A stretch of DNA of 64,000 nucleotides from Paracoccus saliphilus (lineage in GTDB: Bacteria; Pseudomonadota; Alphaproteobacteria; Rhodobacterales; Rhodobacteraceae), in the NCBI RefSeq assembly GCF_028553805.1, contig NZ_CP067140.1, positions 62,001 to 126,000 of the forward strand. The letters run 5' to 3'. Both the position numbers and the translations under genes were made by a program. This document shows, piece after piece, positions 45,075 to 53,124 of the stretch. Each line of letters starts with the position of its first letter. The first letter of the stretch is position 1. A model generated the notes under the pieces. That model did no database searches, was not told where the DNA came from, and was given only the letters and a program-made list of their open reading frames with translations.

Positions 45075-45262
45075 CAAGGAAAAGCGACGAGACGACCAGC
45101 CGCCGCAACTTCTTGAAACTGGCCGGGACGACAGCGCCGATCGCGGCGGTGGTCACTCTGGCGAGTGGAACGGAGACAGAGGCCAAGGAAGCCGACCTGT
45201 CCTCGGACAGGATTCAGGATACCGCGCATACACGCGCCTATTACCACTCTGCCCGGTTCTGA
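45071..45262 (+). CDS. Small twin-arginine signal protein of formate dehydrogenase operon
   Basis: Protein of 63 residues. It has a twin-arginine signal (SRRNFLKLAG at about 10-19) and a hydrophobic stretch (PIAAVVTLASG), then a short tail DTAHTRAYYHSARF. It overlaps the chaperone gene by 4 bp and precedes fdhA by 70 bp. Similar small Tat proteins occur in formate dehydrogenase operons. The mature part is only about 30 residues, too small for an enzyme, so an accessory or anchoring peptide is likely. Confidence 0.82.
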   Translation: MTRKSDETTSRRNFLKLAGTTAPIAAVVTLASGTETEAKEADLSSDRIQDTAHTRAYYHSARF

Positions 45263-45332
45263 TCGGGACAGGGGAGGATGAACCGACCAGCAAGCCACAC
45301 CTCCGCGGTGGAGCCAGCAAGGGAGATGAAAC

Positions 45333-48311
45333 ATGTTGAGGAAAAAGACCAACGGGGCTGCACGACGCCCCCTTCGGGCAAGTATCCTTTCCGAGGTAGG
45401 TCATTCCTCGGTTGATCGCCGCGCTTTCTTGCGTGGCTCGGGTCTGGCGATCGGCGGGTTGACGGCAATCGCGGCCTCGGGCGGCTCGGTTACCAGGGCA
45501 AACGCGCAGACCGCTGCCGAAACCGCGGTCGAGATCAAGAAATCCGTTTGCACGCATTGCTCTGTCGGTTGCACGGTCATGGCCGAAGTCTCTGACGGCG
45601 TCTGGATCGGGCAGGAACCGGGTTGGGACAGCCCGTTCAACCTTGGTGCGCATTGCGCCAAGGGGGCTTCGGTTCGTGAACATGCCCATGGCGAGCGCCG
45701 CCTGAAATATCCGATGAAGAAGGAAGGCGGAGAGTGGAAGAAGATCAGCTGGGATCAGGCGATCGATGAAATCGGCGACCAGATGATGGCGATCCGCGAC
45801 GAAAGCGGGCCGGACAGTGTCTATTGGCTGGGAAGCGCCAAGCATAGCAACGAGCAATCTTACCTGTTCCGCAAATTCGCGGCCTACTGGGGCACGAACA
45901 ATGTCGACCACCAGGCGCGGATTTGCCATTCGACCACGGTTGCGGGGGTTGCGAATACATGGGGCTACGGCGCCATGACCAATTCCTACAACGATATCCA
46001 CAATTCGAAGGCGATCTTCCTCATCGGCGGCAATCCGGCCGAGGCGCATCCGGTCTCGTTGCTGCATCTGTTGAAGGCCAAGGAGGAGAACAACGCACCC
46101 CTGATCGTCTGCGATCCCCGCTTTACCCGGACGGCGGCTCATGCCGATGAATATGTCCGCTTCCGCCCCGGCGCCGATGTGGCGATGATCTGGGGACTGT
46201 TATGGCATATTTTCGAGAATGGCTGGGAGGACAAGGAGTTCATCCGCACCCGTGTCTGGGGAATGGATCAGATTCGCGAAGAGGTCGCCCGGTGGACGCC
46301 AGAGGAAACCGAGCGTGTCACCGGTGTTCCGGGCAGCCAGATGGAGCGGGTGGCAAGGACTCTTGCCAACAATCGCCCCGGCACGGTGATCTGGTGCATG
46401 GGTGGCACCCAGCACAGCAATGGCAACAACAACACGCGCGCTTATTGCATACTTCAACTTGCGCTTGGGAATATGGGTGTCGCGGGTGGCGGCACCAATA
46501 TCTTCCGCGGCCATGACAATGTGCAGGGCGCGACCGATCTGGGCGTGCTGGCCGATACCTTGCCAGGCTATTACGGGCTTACCCCGGGTTCATGGGCGCA
46601 TTGGGCACGGGTCTGGCAAGAAGATCTCGATTGGCTCAAGGGCCGCTTTGTCACCATGGAAGGGGCGGATGGCGCGGAAGTTCCCATGATGGAACAATCG
46701 GGAATTCCGGTCAGCCGCTGGATCGATGGCGTGCTCGAGGCCAAGGAGAACATCGAACAGCCCGACAATACGCGGGCCATGGTGTTCTGGGGTCACGCAC
46801 CGAATTCGCAAACGCGCCTGAAGGAAATGAAAACGGCGATGGAGAAGCTCGACCTGCTGGTCGTGGTCGATCCATATCCGACCGTTTCTGCGGTTCTGCA
46901 TGACCGCGAGGACGGGGTTTACCTGCTGCCCGCCTCGACTCAGTTCGAGACACGGGGTTCCGTCACCGCGTCCAACCGTTCCCTGCAATGGCGCGAACAG
47001 GTTGTCGCCCCGCTGTTCGAGAGCCTGCCCGACCATGTCATTATGGCGAAATTCGCGAAGAAGTTCGGCTTTGCAGACCGGATGTTCCGCAACATCGCCA
47101 TGGATGGCGAAGAACCGAATGTCGAGGACATCACGCGAGAGTTCAATCGGGGCATGTGGACTGTCGGCTATACCGGCCAATCGCCGGAACGGCTGAAGCT
47201 GCACATGGAGAACCAGTATACGTTCGACCGCACGACCCTGCGTGCCGTGGGTGGTCCGGCGGATGGGGATTTCTACGGCATGCCCTGGCCTTGCTGGGGA
47301 ACGCCAGAGATGAATCATCCGGGCACTGCGCTGCTCTACGATATGTCGATTCCCGTGGCCGAGGGAGGGCTGACCTTCCGTGCCCGCTTCGGGGTGGAAC
47401 GCGACGGCGACAACCTGCTGGCAGAGGGGGTCTATTCGGCCGGTTCCGAGATCGAGGATGGCTATCCCGAATTCACCATGCAGATGCTTCGGGATCTGGG
47501 TTGGGATAGCGATCTGACGCCCTATGAACGGCGAATGATCGAATACGTCGCCGGGTTCATCGATGAGCTCCCTGCGGCTGATGCCGAAGTGGGCGAACAA
47601 TCGCAAACGGGTGAATACCCTTCCGATTGGGCCGACAAGATCGGAGGCGTAAACTGGAAAACAGATCTTTCAGGGGGCATTCAGCGGGTTGCGATCAAGC
47701 ATGGTTGCGCCCCGTTCGGAAATGCCAAGGCGCGGACGGTTGTCTGGACATTCCCCGACCCGGTGCCCCTGCATCGCGAGCCTCTTTATACCAATCGTCG
47801 CGATCTGGTGGAGGACTATCCGACCTATGAGGACAAGACCTTCTGGCGGGTGCCGACCATGTATGCCTCGATCCAGAAAAACGACTTCTCCAAGGATTAT
47901 CCGATCATCCTGACCTCGGGCCGACTGGTCGAGTACGAGGGTGGGGGTGACGAGACGCGCTCCAACCCCTGGCTGGCCGAATTGCAGCAGGACATGTTTG
48001 TCGAGATCAATCCTCGCGATGCCAATAATCTTGGCGTCCGAGACGGCAAGCAGGTTTGGCTCGAAGGTCCCGAGGGGGGCAAGGTCAAGGTCATGGCGAT
48101 GGTGACCGAACGGGTCGGCGAGGGCGTGGCCTTCATGCCCTTCCATTTCGGCGGACATTTCGAGGGCAAGGATCTGCGCTCGAAATATCCCGAGGGAGCC
48201 GATCCCATCGTGTTGGGTGAATCGTCCAATACGGCCCAGACCTATGGTTACGATTCAGTCACCCAGATGCAGGAGACCAAGGCGACTCTCTGCAAGATCA
48301 TGCCGGCGTAA
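45333..48311 (+). CDS. fdhA: Formate dehydrogenase catalytic subunit, periplasmic Tat-exported
   Basis: Molybdopterin oxidoreductase of 992 residues that oxidises formate to CO2 on the periplasmic side. A twin-arginine signal (DRRAFLRGSG, Arg29-Arg30) is followed by [4Fe-4S] ligands Cys73, Cys76, Cys80 and Cys108. The metal ligand is Cys198 in RICHSTTV with the catalytic His199; the codon is TGC, so it is a cysteine and not a selenocysteine enzyme. The C-terminal domain has the usual VEINPRDANNLGVRDG. It forms a complex with the products of the next two genes. Confidence 0.95.
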   Translation: MLRKKTNGAARRPLRASILSEVGHSSVDRRAFLRGSGLAIGGLTAIAASGGSVTRANAQTAAETAVEIKKSVCTHCSVGCTVMAEVSDGVWIGQEPGWDSPFNLGAHCAKGASVREHAHGERRLKYPMKKEGGEWKKISWDQAIDEIGDQMMAIRDESGPDSVYWLGSAKHSNEQSYLFRKFAAYWGTNNVDHQARICHSTTVAGVANTWGYGAMTNSYNDIHNSKAIFLIGGNPAEAHPVSLLHLLKAKEENNAPLIVCDPRFTRTAAHADEYVRFRPGADVAMIWGLLWHIFENGWEDKEFIRTRVWGMDQIREEVARWTPEETERVTGVPGSQMERVARTLANNRPGTVIWCMGGTQHSNGNNNTRAYCILQLALGNMGVAGGGTNIFRGHDNVQGATDLGVLADTLPGYYGLTPGSWAHWARVWQEDLDWLKGRFVTMEGADGAEVPMMEQSGIPVSRWIDGVLEAKENIEQPDNTRAMVFWGHAPNSQTRLKEMKTAMEKLDLLVVVDPYPTVSAVLHDREDGVYLLPASTQFETRGSVTASNRSLQWREQVVAPLFESLPDHVIMAKFAKKFGFADRMFRNIAMDGEEPNVEDITREFNRGMWTVGYTGQSPERLKLHMENQYTFDRTTLRAVGGPADGDFYGMPWPCWGTPEMNHPGTALLYDMSIPVAEGGLTFRARFGVERDGDNLLAEGVYSAGSEIEDGYPEFTMQMLRDLGWDSDLTPYERRMIEYVAGFIDELPAADAEVGEQSQTGEYPSDWADKIGGVNWKTDLSGGIQRVAIKHGCAPFGNAKARTVVWTFPDPVPLHREPLYTNRRDLVEDYPTYEDKTFWRVPTMYASIQKNDFSKDYPIILTSGRLVEYEGGGDETRSNPWLAELQQDMFVEINPRDANNLGVRDGKQVWLEGPEGGKVKVMAMVTERVGEGVAFMPFHFGGHFEGKDLRSKYPEGADPIVLGESSNTAQTYGYDSVTQMQETKATLCKIMPA

Positions 48312-48323
48312 GGAGATTGGGAC

Positions 48324-48917
48324 ATGGCAAGAGCTAAATTCCTGTGTGATGCCGAACGCTGCATCGAATGCAATGCTTGCGTGACGGCCTGCAAGAACGA
48401 ACATGAGGTGCCCTGGGGGATCAACCGGCGCCGCGTGGTAACGATCGAGGACGGCAAACCGGGAGAGCGTTCGATTTCGGTTGCCTGCATGCATTGTTCT
48501 GACGCGCCCTGCATGGCGGTCTGCCCGGTGGATTGTTTCTATCAGACCGAAGATGGCGTGGTCCTGCACTCCAAGGACCTGTGCATCGGCTGTGGTTACT
48601 GTTTCTACGCCTGCCCCTTCGGTGCGCCGCAATATCCGCAGGCCGGCAATTTCGGATCGCGCGGCAAGATGGACAAATGCACCTTCTGCGCCGGCGGACC
48701 GGAAGAGAACAACTCCGCTGCCGAATTTGCCAAATATGGCCGCAACCGGATCGCCGAGGGCAAGTTGCCGATCTGCGCCGAGATGTGCTCGACCAAGGCA
48801 TTGCTGGCCGGGGATGGAGATACCGTTTCCGACATCTACCGTGAACGAGTGGTTGCCCGCGGCTTCGGGTCGGGTGCCTGGGGCTGGGGCACCGCCTATG
48901 AGCGCAAGGCGCCCTGA
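48324..48917 (+). CDS. fdhB: Formate dehydrogenase iron-sulfur subunit
   Basis: Four-cluster ferredoxin-like subunit of 197 residues that passes electrons from FdhA to the cytochrome b subunit. Cysteine groups are CIECNACVTACKNEH, CMHCSDAPCMAVCP, CIGCGYCFYACPFG, and CTFC with a late CAEMCSTKAL. It is of the short FDH3 beta type without a C-terminal membrane anchor. It starts 12 bp after fdhA behind AAGGAG. Confidence 0.93.
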   Translation: MARAKFLCDAERCIECNACVTACKNEHEVPWGINRRRVVTIEDGKPGERSISVACMHCSDAPCMAVCPVDCFYQTEDGVVLHSKDLCIGCGYCFYACPFGAPQYPQAGNFGSRGKMDKCTFCAGGPEENNSAAEFAKYGRNRIAEGKLPICAEMCSTKALLAGDGDTVSDIYRERVVARGFGSGAWGWGTAYERKAP

Positions 48918-48939
48918 TGCTTCATCGGGAGAGTTGACC

Positions 48940-50121
48940 ATGCTGCGCCATCTGTTGGCCGTTCTGACGATCATCATCCTGACCCTGCCCGCCGCCGTGC
49001 CTGCGCAGGAAGCCGAAATCGACCGTTCCGCCACCGGCGGGGCGCAGACGCTGGATGACATTCTGCGCAGGCAGAACCAGCAGCGCCTCGATGACAGTTT
49101 CCGAAGCGATAATATCGGCGGCGAGGCTGCGACTGTTCCCGAGCTTGGCCCATTGGGCGGTGCATCGGATTCGGATCTGTGGCGGGCGATACGTTACGAC
49201 AAGGCCGATATCACCGTGTCGACCCGAAACGAGACCGGCAAGGTCCTTGTGCAGGACGGGGGTATGTGGTGGCTGGAATTCCGGGAAGGGCCACTGGTGA
49301 AATATGGAAGCTGGCTGCTTTTGGGAACTATCGTCTTACTGGTGGTCTTCTACCTGCTGCGCGGTCGAGTAAGGGTAGAAGGCGGCATGTCCGGGCACAC
49401 CATCACCCGGTTCAAGTTCATCGAGCGCATGGCGCATTGGCTGCTGGCCGGTTCATTTATACTTTTGGGGCTGACCGGCCTGCTCAGCCTGATGGGCCGG
49501 ATGTTCATCGCCCCTTACCTGGGCCGCGAAGTCAACGCGAGCTTGCTACAGGCGTCGAAATTCATCCACAACAATGTCGCATGGGCGTTCATGCTTGGCC
49601 TTGTGATGGTGTTCGTCATGTGGGTCTGGCACAATATTCCGAACCGTCTTGACCTGACATGGTTCCGCTATGCCGGGGGTATCGTCGGCAAGACTCATCC
49701 CCCGGCCAAGAAGTTCAATGCCGGTCAGAAAATCGTTTTCTGGTCGGTGATCCTGCTGGGCGGGTCGATTTCCTTGTCAGGGCTGTCGCTCCTGTTCCCT
49801 TATGAGCTGCCGCTATTCGCCAAGACCTTCGGTATCCTGAACGATATCGGCCTGCCGGGCTGGTTCGGTATGGAGCCCCTGTCTGCCCGCATGTCCCCGC
49901 AAGAGGAAATGCAATATGCCCAGCTTTGGCACGCCATCGTGGCATTCGGGCTGATGGCGGTAATCATCGGGCATATCTATATCGGCACGCTCGGCATGGA
50001 GGGTGCGTTCGATGCGATGAAGGACGGCGAGGTTGACGAAGCCTGGGCGCATCAGCACCATTCGATCTGGCTCGAGGAAGAAAAAACCAGAACGGCGGGC
50101 GCCGCCACCCCTGCGGAGTAG
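48940..50121 (+). CDS. fdhC: Formate dehydrogenase cytochrome b subunit
   Basis: Membrane subunit of 393 residues that delivers electrons to quinone. It has an N-terminal signal peptide (to about AVPAQA/E at residue 23), a periplasmic stretch of about 110 residues, then helices with haem-ligand histidines in FIERMAHWLLAG, FIHNNVAWAFML and LWHAIVAFGLMAV, and a C-terminal GHIYIGTLGMEGAF. The ATG at 48940 follows GGGAGAG; the same frame is open further upstream through fdhB, but that part is a shadow. The long N-terminal domain is common in alphaproteobacterial forms. Confidence 0.92.
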   Translation: MLRHLLAVLTIIILTLPAAVPAQEAEIDRSATGGAQTLDDILRRQNQQRLDDSFRSDNIGGEAATVPELGPLGGASDSDLWRAIRYDKADITVSTRNETGKVLVQDGGMWWLEFREGPLVKYGSWLLLGTIVLLVVFYLLRGRVRVEGGMSGHTITRFKFIERMAHWLLAGSFILLGLTGLLSLMGRMFIAPYLGREVNASLLQASKFIHNNVAWAFMLGLVMVFVMWVWHNIPNRLDLTWFRYAGGIVGKTHPPAKKFNAGQKIVFWSVILLGGSISLSGLSLLFPYELPLFAKTFGILNDIGLPGWFGMEPLSARMSPQEEMQYAQLWHAIVAFGLMAVIIGHIYIGTLGMEGAFDAMKDGEVDEAWAHQHHSIWLEEEKTRTAGAATPAE

Positions 50122-50127
50122 ATTGCA

Positions 50128-50253
50128 ATGAAGGCAGTGCTGACCGGGCTCATCGTGATGATTGCCGTCAGTCTCGGCGCCTGGCTGGTGCTTGGCGAAA
50201 CGGGGTTCTCGTCGCAAGAGGTCTATTCCAGCCCGAATGTCCGGCTGGATTGA
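50128..50253 (+). CDS. 41-residue membrane protein downstream of fdhC
   Basis: Short gene starting 6 bp after the fdhC stop. The product MKAVLTGLIVMIAVSLGAWL continues for 21 more residues to a stop at 50251. It has one hydrophobic helix (about 5-23) and a short polar tail ending PNVRLD. Tight spacing to fdhC and a gene-like composition argue that it is translated. It could be a small subunit of the membrane complex. A short GAGGG-TTGG-CCCTC hairpin overlaps the stop codon and follows it. Confidence 0.6.
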   Translation: MKAVLTGLIVMIAVSLGAWLVLGETGFSSQEVYSSPNVRLD

Positions 50254-50280
50254 GGGTTGGCCCTCGCGAATGAAAGCCCT

Positions 50281-50350
50281 GCTTCTTCTTCATGAAAATA
50301 TCCCGCGAGGATCCGGGGGGCGCGGAACTCCCCGGCCATCGCGGGACGCA
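50281..50350 (-). terminator. 3'-end hairpin repeat, copy B
   Basis: This aligns along its whole length with 4041-4111: shared ends GCTTCTTCTTCATG and GCGGGACGCA, with a variable GC-rich hairpin between (CCGGGG ... CCCCGG). On the minus strand it starts 3 bases after the NAD-linked formate dehydrogenase stop. It lies in the gap where the two formate dehydrogenase operons converge. Confidence 0.7.
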
Positions 50351-50352
50351 GG

Positions 50353-53124
50353 TTACGCCGCCGTCACCTTCACGGCAGCGAATTTGAACTCCGGTATCTT
50401 GCCGTATGGGTCCAGCGCCGGGTTGGTCAGGATATTCGCCGCCGCCTCGACAAAGGCGAAAGGCAGGAACACCATGTCCGGCGAGACCGCACGGTCAGAG
50501 CGGGCCATCAGGGTGATCTCTCCCCGCCGGGTTGCCAGCTTGACCGAACCGCCCGCCTCGACGCCCAGCTTGCGCAGGGTCGAAGGATGCAGTGAACAAT
50601 TGGCCTGCGGCTCGACCGCGTCCAGCACCCGCGAACGGCGTGTCATCGAGCCGGTATGCCAATGCTCCAACTGCCGCCCAGTGGTCAGGATCATCGGATA
50701 TTCGGCGTCGGGTTGCTCGTCCGGGGGGATGACGCTTGCCGGGGTGAACCGGGCGCGCCCGCTTTCACGCGGGAAGCCATCGCCAAAGACGATACTCTGC
50801 CCTGGGTCCTCGGGGGACAGGCTCGGATAGGTCACGGCATTTTCCGTCGCGAGACGATCCCAGGTGATATTGTCCAGCGAGGGCATGCCACGCTTCATCT
50901 CGGCAAACACTTCCGAGGGATGGGTGTAGTTCCAGTCCAGTCCCAACCGCCGGGCCAGATCCACGGTGATTTGCCAATCCTCGCGCGCCTCCCCCGGTGG
51001 GGTCGCGGCAGCGCGGCCCATCTGCACCTGCCGGTTGGTGTTGGTCACGGTGCCGTCCTTCTCGTAGAAAGCGGCTGCGGGCAGGATGACATCGGCGTAA
51101 TTGGCGGTCTCGGTCAGGAAGATGTCCTGCACAACCAGATGCTCCAGCTTGGCCAGGGCATCGCGGGCATGGGTCACGTCCGGATCGGACATGGCCGGGT
51201 TTTCGCCCAGGATATACATGCTCTTGATCTCGTCCGCATGGATCGCATCCATGATCTCGGTCACGGTCAGACCCTTCTGGGCGCTGAAATCGTCCGATTG
51301 CCAGATCTCGTTGAACGCCGAGCGGACACCATCATCTGTAACGTCCTGGTAATCCGGCAGGAACATCGGGATCAGACCAGCATCGGAAGCCCCCTGAACA
51401 TTGTTCTGACCGCGCAGGGGATGCAATCCGGTGCCCGGCCTGCCGACATTGCCGGTCATCAGGGCAAGATTGATCAGGCAACGCGAATTGTCGGTGCCGT
51501 GAACATGCTGCGATACGCCCATTCCCCAGAAGATCATCCCGGCCTTCGCTGTGGCGAATTCGCGTGCTGCCTGACGAATCGTTTCAGCATCGACGCCGGT
51601 TAATTCTTCCATCGTCTCAGGAGCGAATCCGGCAAGATGCTGTTTCTCGACTTCCCAATTCTCAGTGAAGCCATCGATATATTCCTGGTCGTAAAGCCCT
51701 TCCTCGACGATCACGCACATCATTGCGTTCAAGAGCGGCACATCCGCTCCGGGGCGGAATTGCAGCAGATGGGAGGCAAACCGTTTCAGCGATTGCGCAC
51801 GGGGATCCATCACGATCAGCTTTCCGCCACGCTTGGTGAATTGCTTGAAGAAGGTCGCGGCGACTGGATGGTTCTCGATCGGGTTCGCGCCGATGACGAT
51901 GGCGACATCGGCATTCTCGATCTCGTTGAAGGTCGCGGTCACAGCGCCGCTGCCGACATTCTCCATCAGTGCCGCTACCGATGAGGCATGACAGAGACGC
52001 GTGCAGTGATCGACATTGTTGTGACGGAAGCCCTGACGGATCAGCTTCTGGAACAGGTAGGCTTCTTCATTGGTGCATTTGGCGCTGCCAAAACCGGCGA
52101 CCGCTTCGCCGCCCTCGGTATCGCGGAGCCGTGCCATGCCGCCTGCCGCGAAATCGAGTGCCTCATCCCAGCTTGCCTCGCGGAAATGGGTGAAGGGATT
52201 GGCCGGATCGACGTTCAGACCTTTTTCGACACCCTCACGCCGGATCAACGGCTTGGTCAGGCGGTGTGGGTGGTGGATATAGTCATAGCCGAAGCGGCCC
52301 TTGACGCAGAGCCGGCCCTCATTGGCGGGACCGTTGATGCCTTCGACATATTTGACATTACCATCCTTGAGCTTGAGCGACACTTGGCAGCCGACGCCGC
52401 AGAATGGGCAGATCGACTGCACCTCTTCATCGAAGTCCTTGCTGTCGCCATGCTGCTTGTCATCCAGGACTGTTGCGGGCATCAATGCGCCGGTCGGGCA
52501 GGCCTGCACGCATTCGCCGCAAGCGACGCAGGTGCTGTCGCCCATCGGGTCGTCCATATCGAAGGTCGGGAAACTGTCATGCCCACGACCGGCCATGCCG
52601 ATCACGTCATTGACCTGAACATCGCGGCAGGCGCGGACGCAGAGGTTGCACTGGATACAGGCGTCCATATTGACCCGCATGGCGACATGGCTGTCGTCCA
52701 AAAGCGGGATGCGGCTTTTCTCAACCTGCGGGAAGCGGCTTTCCTCGACACCGTTCAGTTCGGCCATGTCCCAGAAATGGCTACCCGAGTCATGGGCCTC
52801 GGCCCGTTCGGGCTGATCGGCCAGCAAAAGCTCCATCACCATGCGTCGTGATTTCTCGGCCCGTTCGCTGGCAGATTTGACCTCCATGCCTTCGGACGCG
52901 GCGCGGCAGCAGGATGCGGCCAGAACCCGTTCGCCCTCGATCTCGACCATGCAGGCACGGCAGTTGCCATCGGGTTGATAGCCCGGCGCGGGTTTGTGGC
53001 ATAGATGCGGGATGGTGATGCCACGGCCATGCGCGGCCTCCCAGATGGTAGTGCCTTCGGGGACAGTGACCTCTTCGCCGTCGAGCGTGAAAGTCACCTG
53101 TTTGATGTCAATATGATCCTTCAT
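50353..53124 (-). CDS. fdsA: NAD-linked formate dehydrogenase alpha subunit
   Basis: Cytosolic molybdopterin subunit of 923 residues. In order: N-terminal [2Fe-2S] domain (Cys42, Cys55, Cys58, Cys72), two ferredoxin clusters (CIQCNLCVRAC and CVACGECVQAC), the [4Fe-4S] motif CPFCGVGC, and the catalytic domain with metal ligand cysteine in CTRLCHASSV. No Tat signal is present. It overlaps the fused NADH-module gene by 4 bp and together they reduce NAD with formate. Cysteine, not selenocysteine, is encoded at the active site. Confidence 0.94.
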   Translation of the reverse strand: MKDHIDIKQVTFTLDGEEVTVPEGTTIWEAAHGRGITIPHLCHKPAPGYQPDGNCRACMVEIEGERVLAASCCRAASEGMEVKSASERAEKSRRMVMELLLADQPERAEAHDSGSHFWDMAELNGVEESRFPQVEKSRIPLLDDSHVAMRVNMDACIQCNLCVRACRDVQVNDVIGMAGRGHDSFPTFDMDDPMGDSTCVACGECVQACPTGALMPATVLDDKQHGDSKDFDEEVQSICPFCGVGCQVSLKLKDGNVKYVEGINGPANEGRLCVKGRFGYDYIHHPHRLTKPLIRREGVEKGLNVDPANPFTHFREASWDEALDFAAGGMARLRDTEGGEAVAGFGSAKCTNEEAYLFQKLIRQGFRHNNVDHCTRLCHASSVAALMENVGSGAVTATFNEIENADVAIVIGANPIENHPVAATFFKQFTKRGGKLIVMDPRAQSLKRFASHLLQFRPGADVPLLNAMMCVIVEEGLYDQEYIDGFTENWEVEKQHLAGFAPETMEELTGVDAETIRQAAREFATAKAGMIFWGMGVSQHVHGTDNSRCLINLALMTGNVGRPGTGLHPLRGQNNVQGASDAGLIPMFLPDYQDVTDDGVRSAFNEIWQSDDFSAQKGLTVTEIMDAIHADEIKSMYILGENPAMSDPDVTHARDALAKLEHLVVQDIFLTETANYADVILPAAAFYEKDGTVTNTNRQVQMGRAAATPPGEAREDWQITVDLARRLGLDWNYTHPSEVFAEMKRGMPSLDNITWDRLATENAVTYPSLSPEDPGQSIVFGDGFPRESGRARFTPASVIPPDEQPDAEYPMILTTGRQLEHWHTGSMTRRSRVLDAVEPQANCSLHPSTLRKLGVEAGGSVKLATRRGEITLMARSDRAVSPDMVFLPFAFVEAAANILTNPALDPYGKIPEFKFAAVKVTAA

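Noticed and set aside
45905..45950. Selenocysteine at the formate dehydrogenase active site
   Set aside because: The metal-ligand codon is TGC in FdhA and the equivalent codon in FdsA also encodes cysteine; no in-frame TGA is present.
48481..48939. N-terminal extension of fdhC running through fdhB
   Set aside because: It is an out-of-frame reading of fdhB; a ribosome-binding site and a signal peptide mark the start at 48940.
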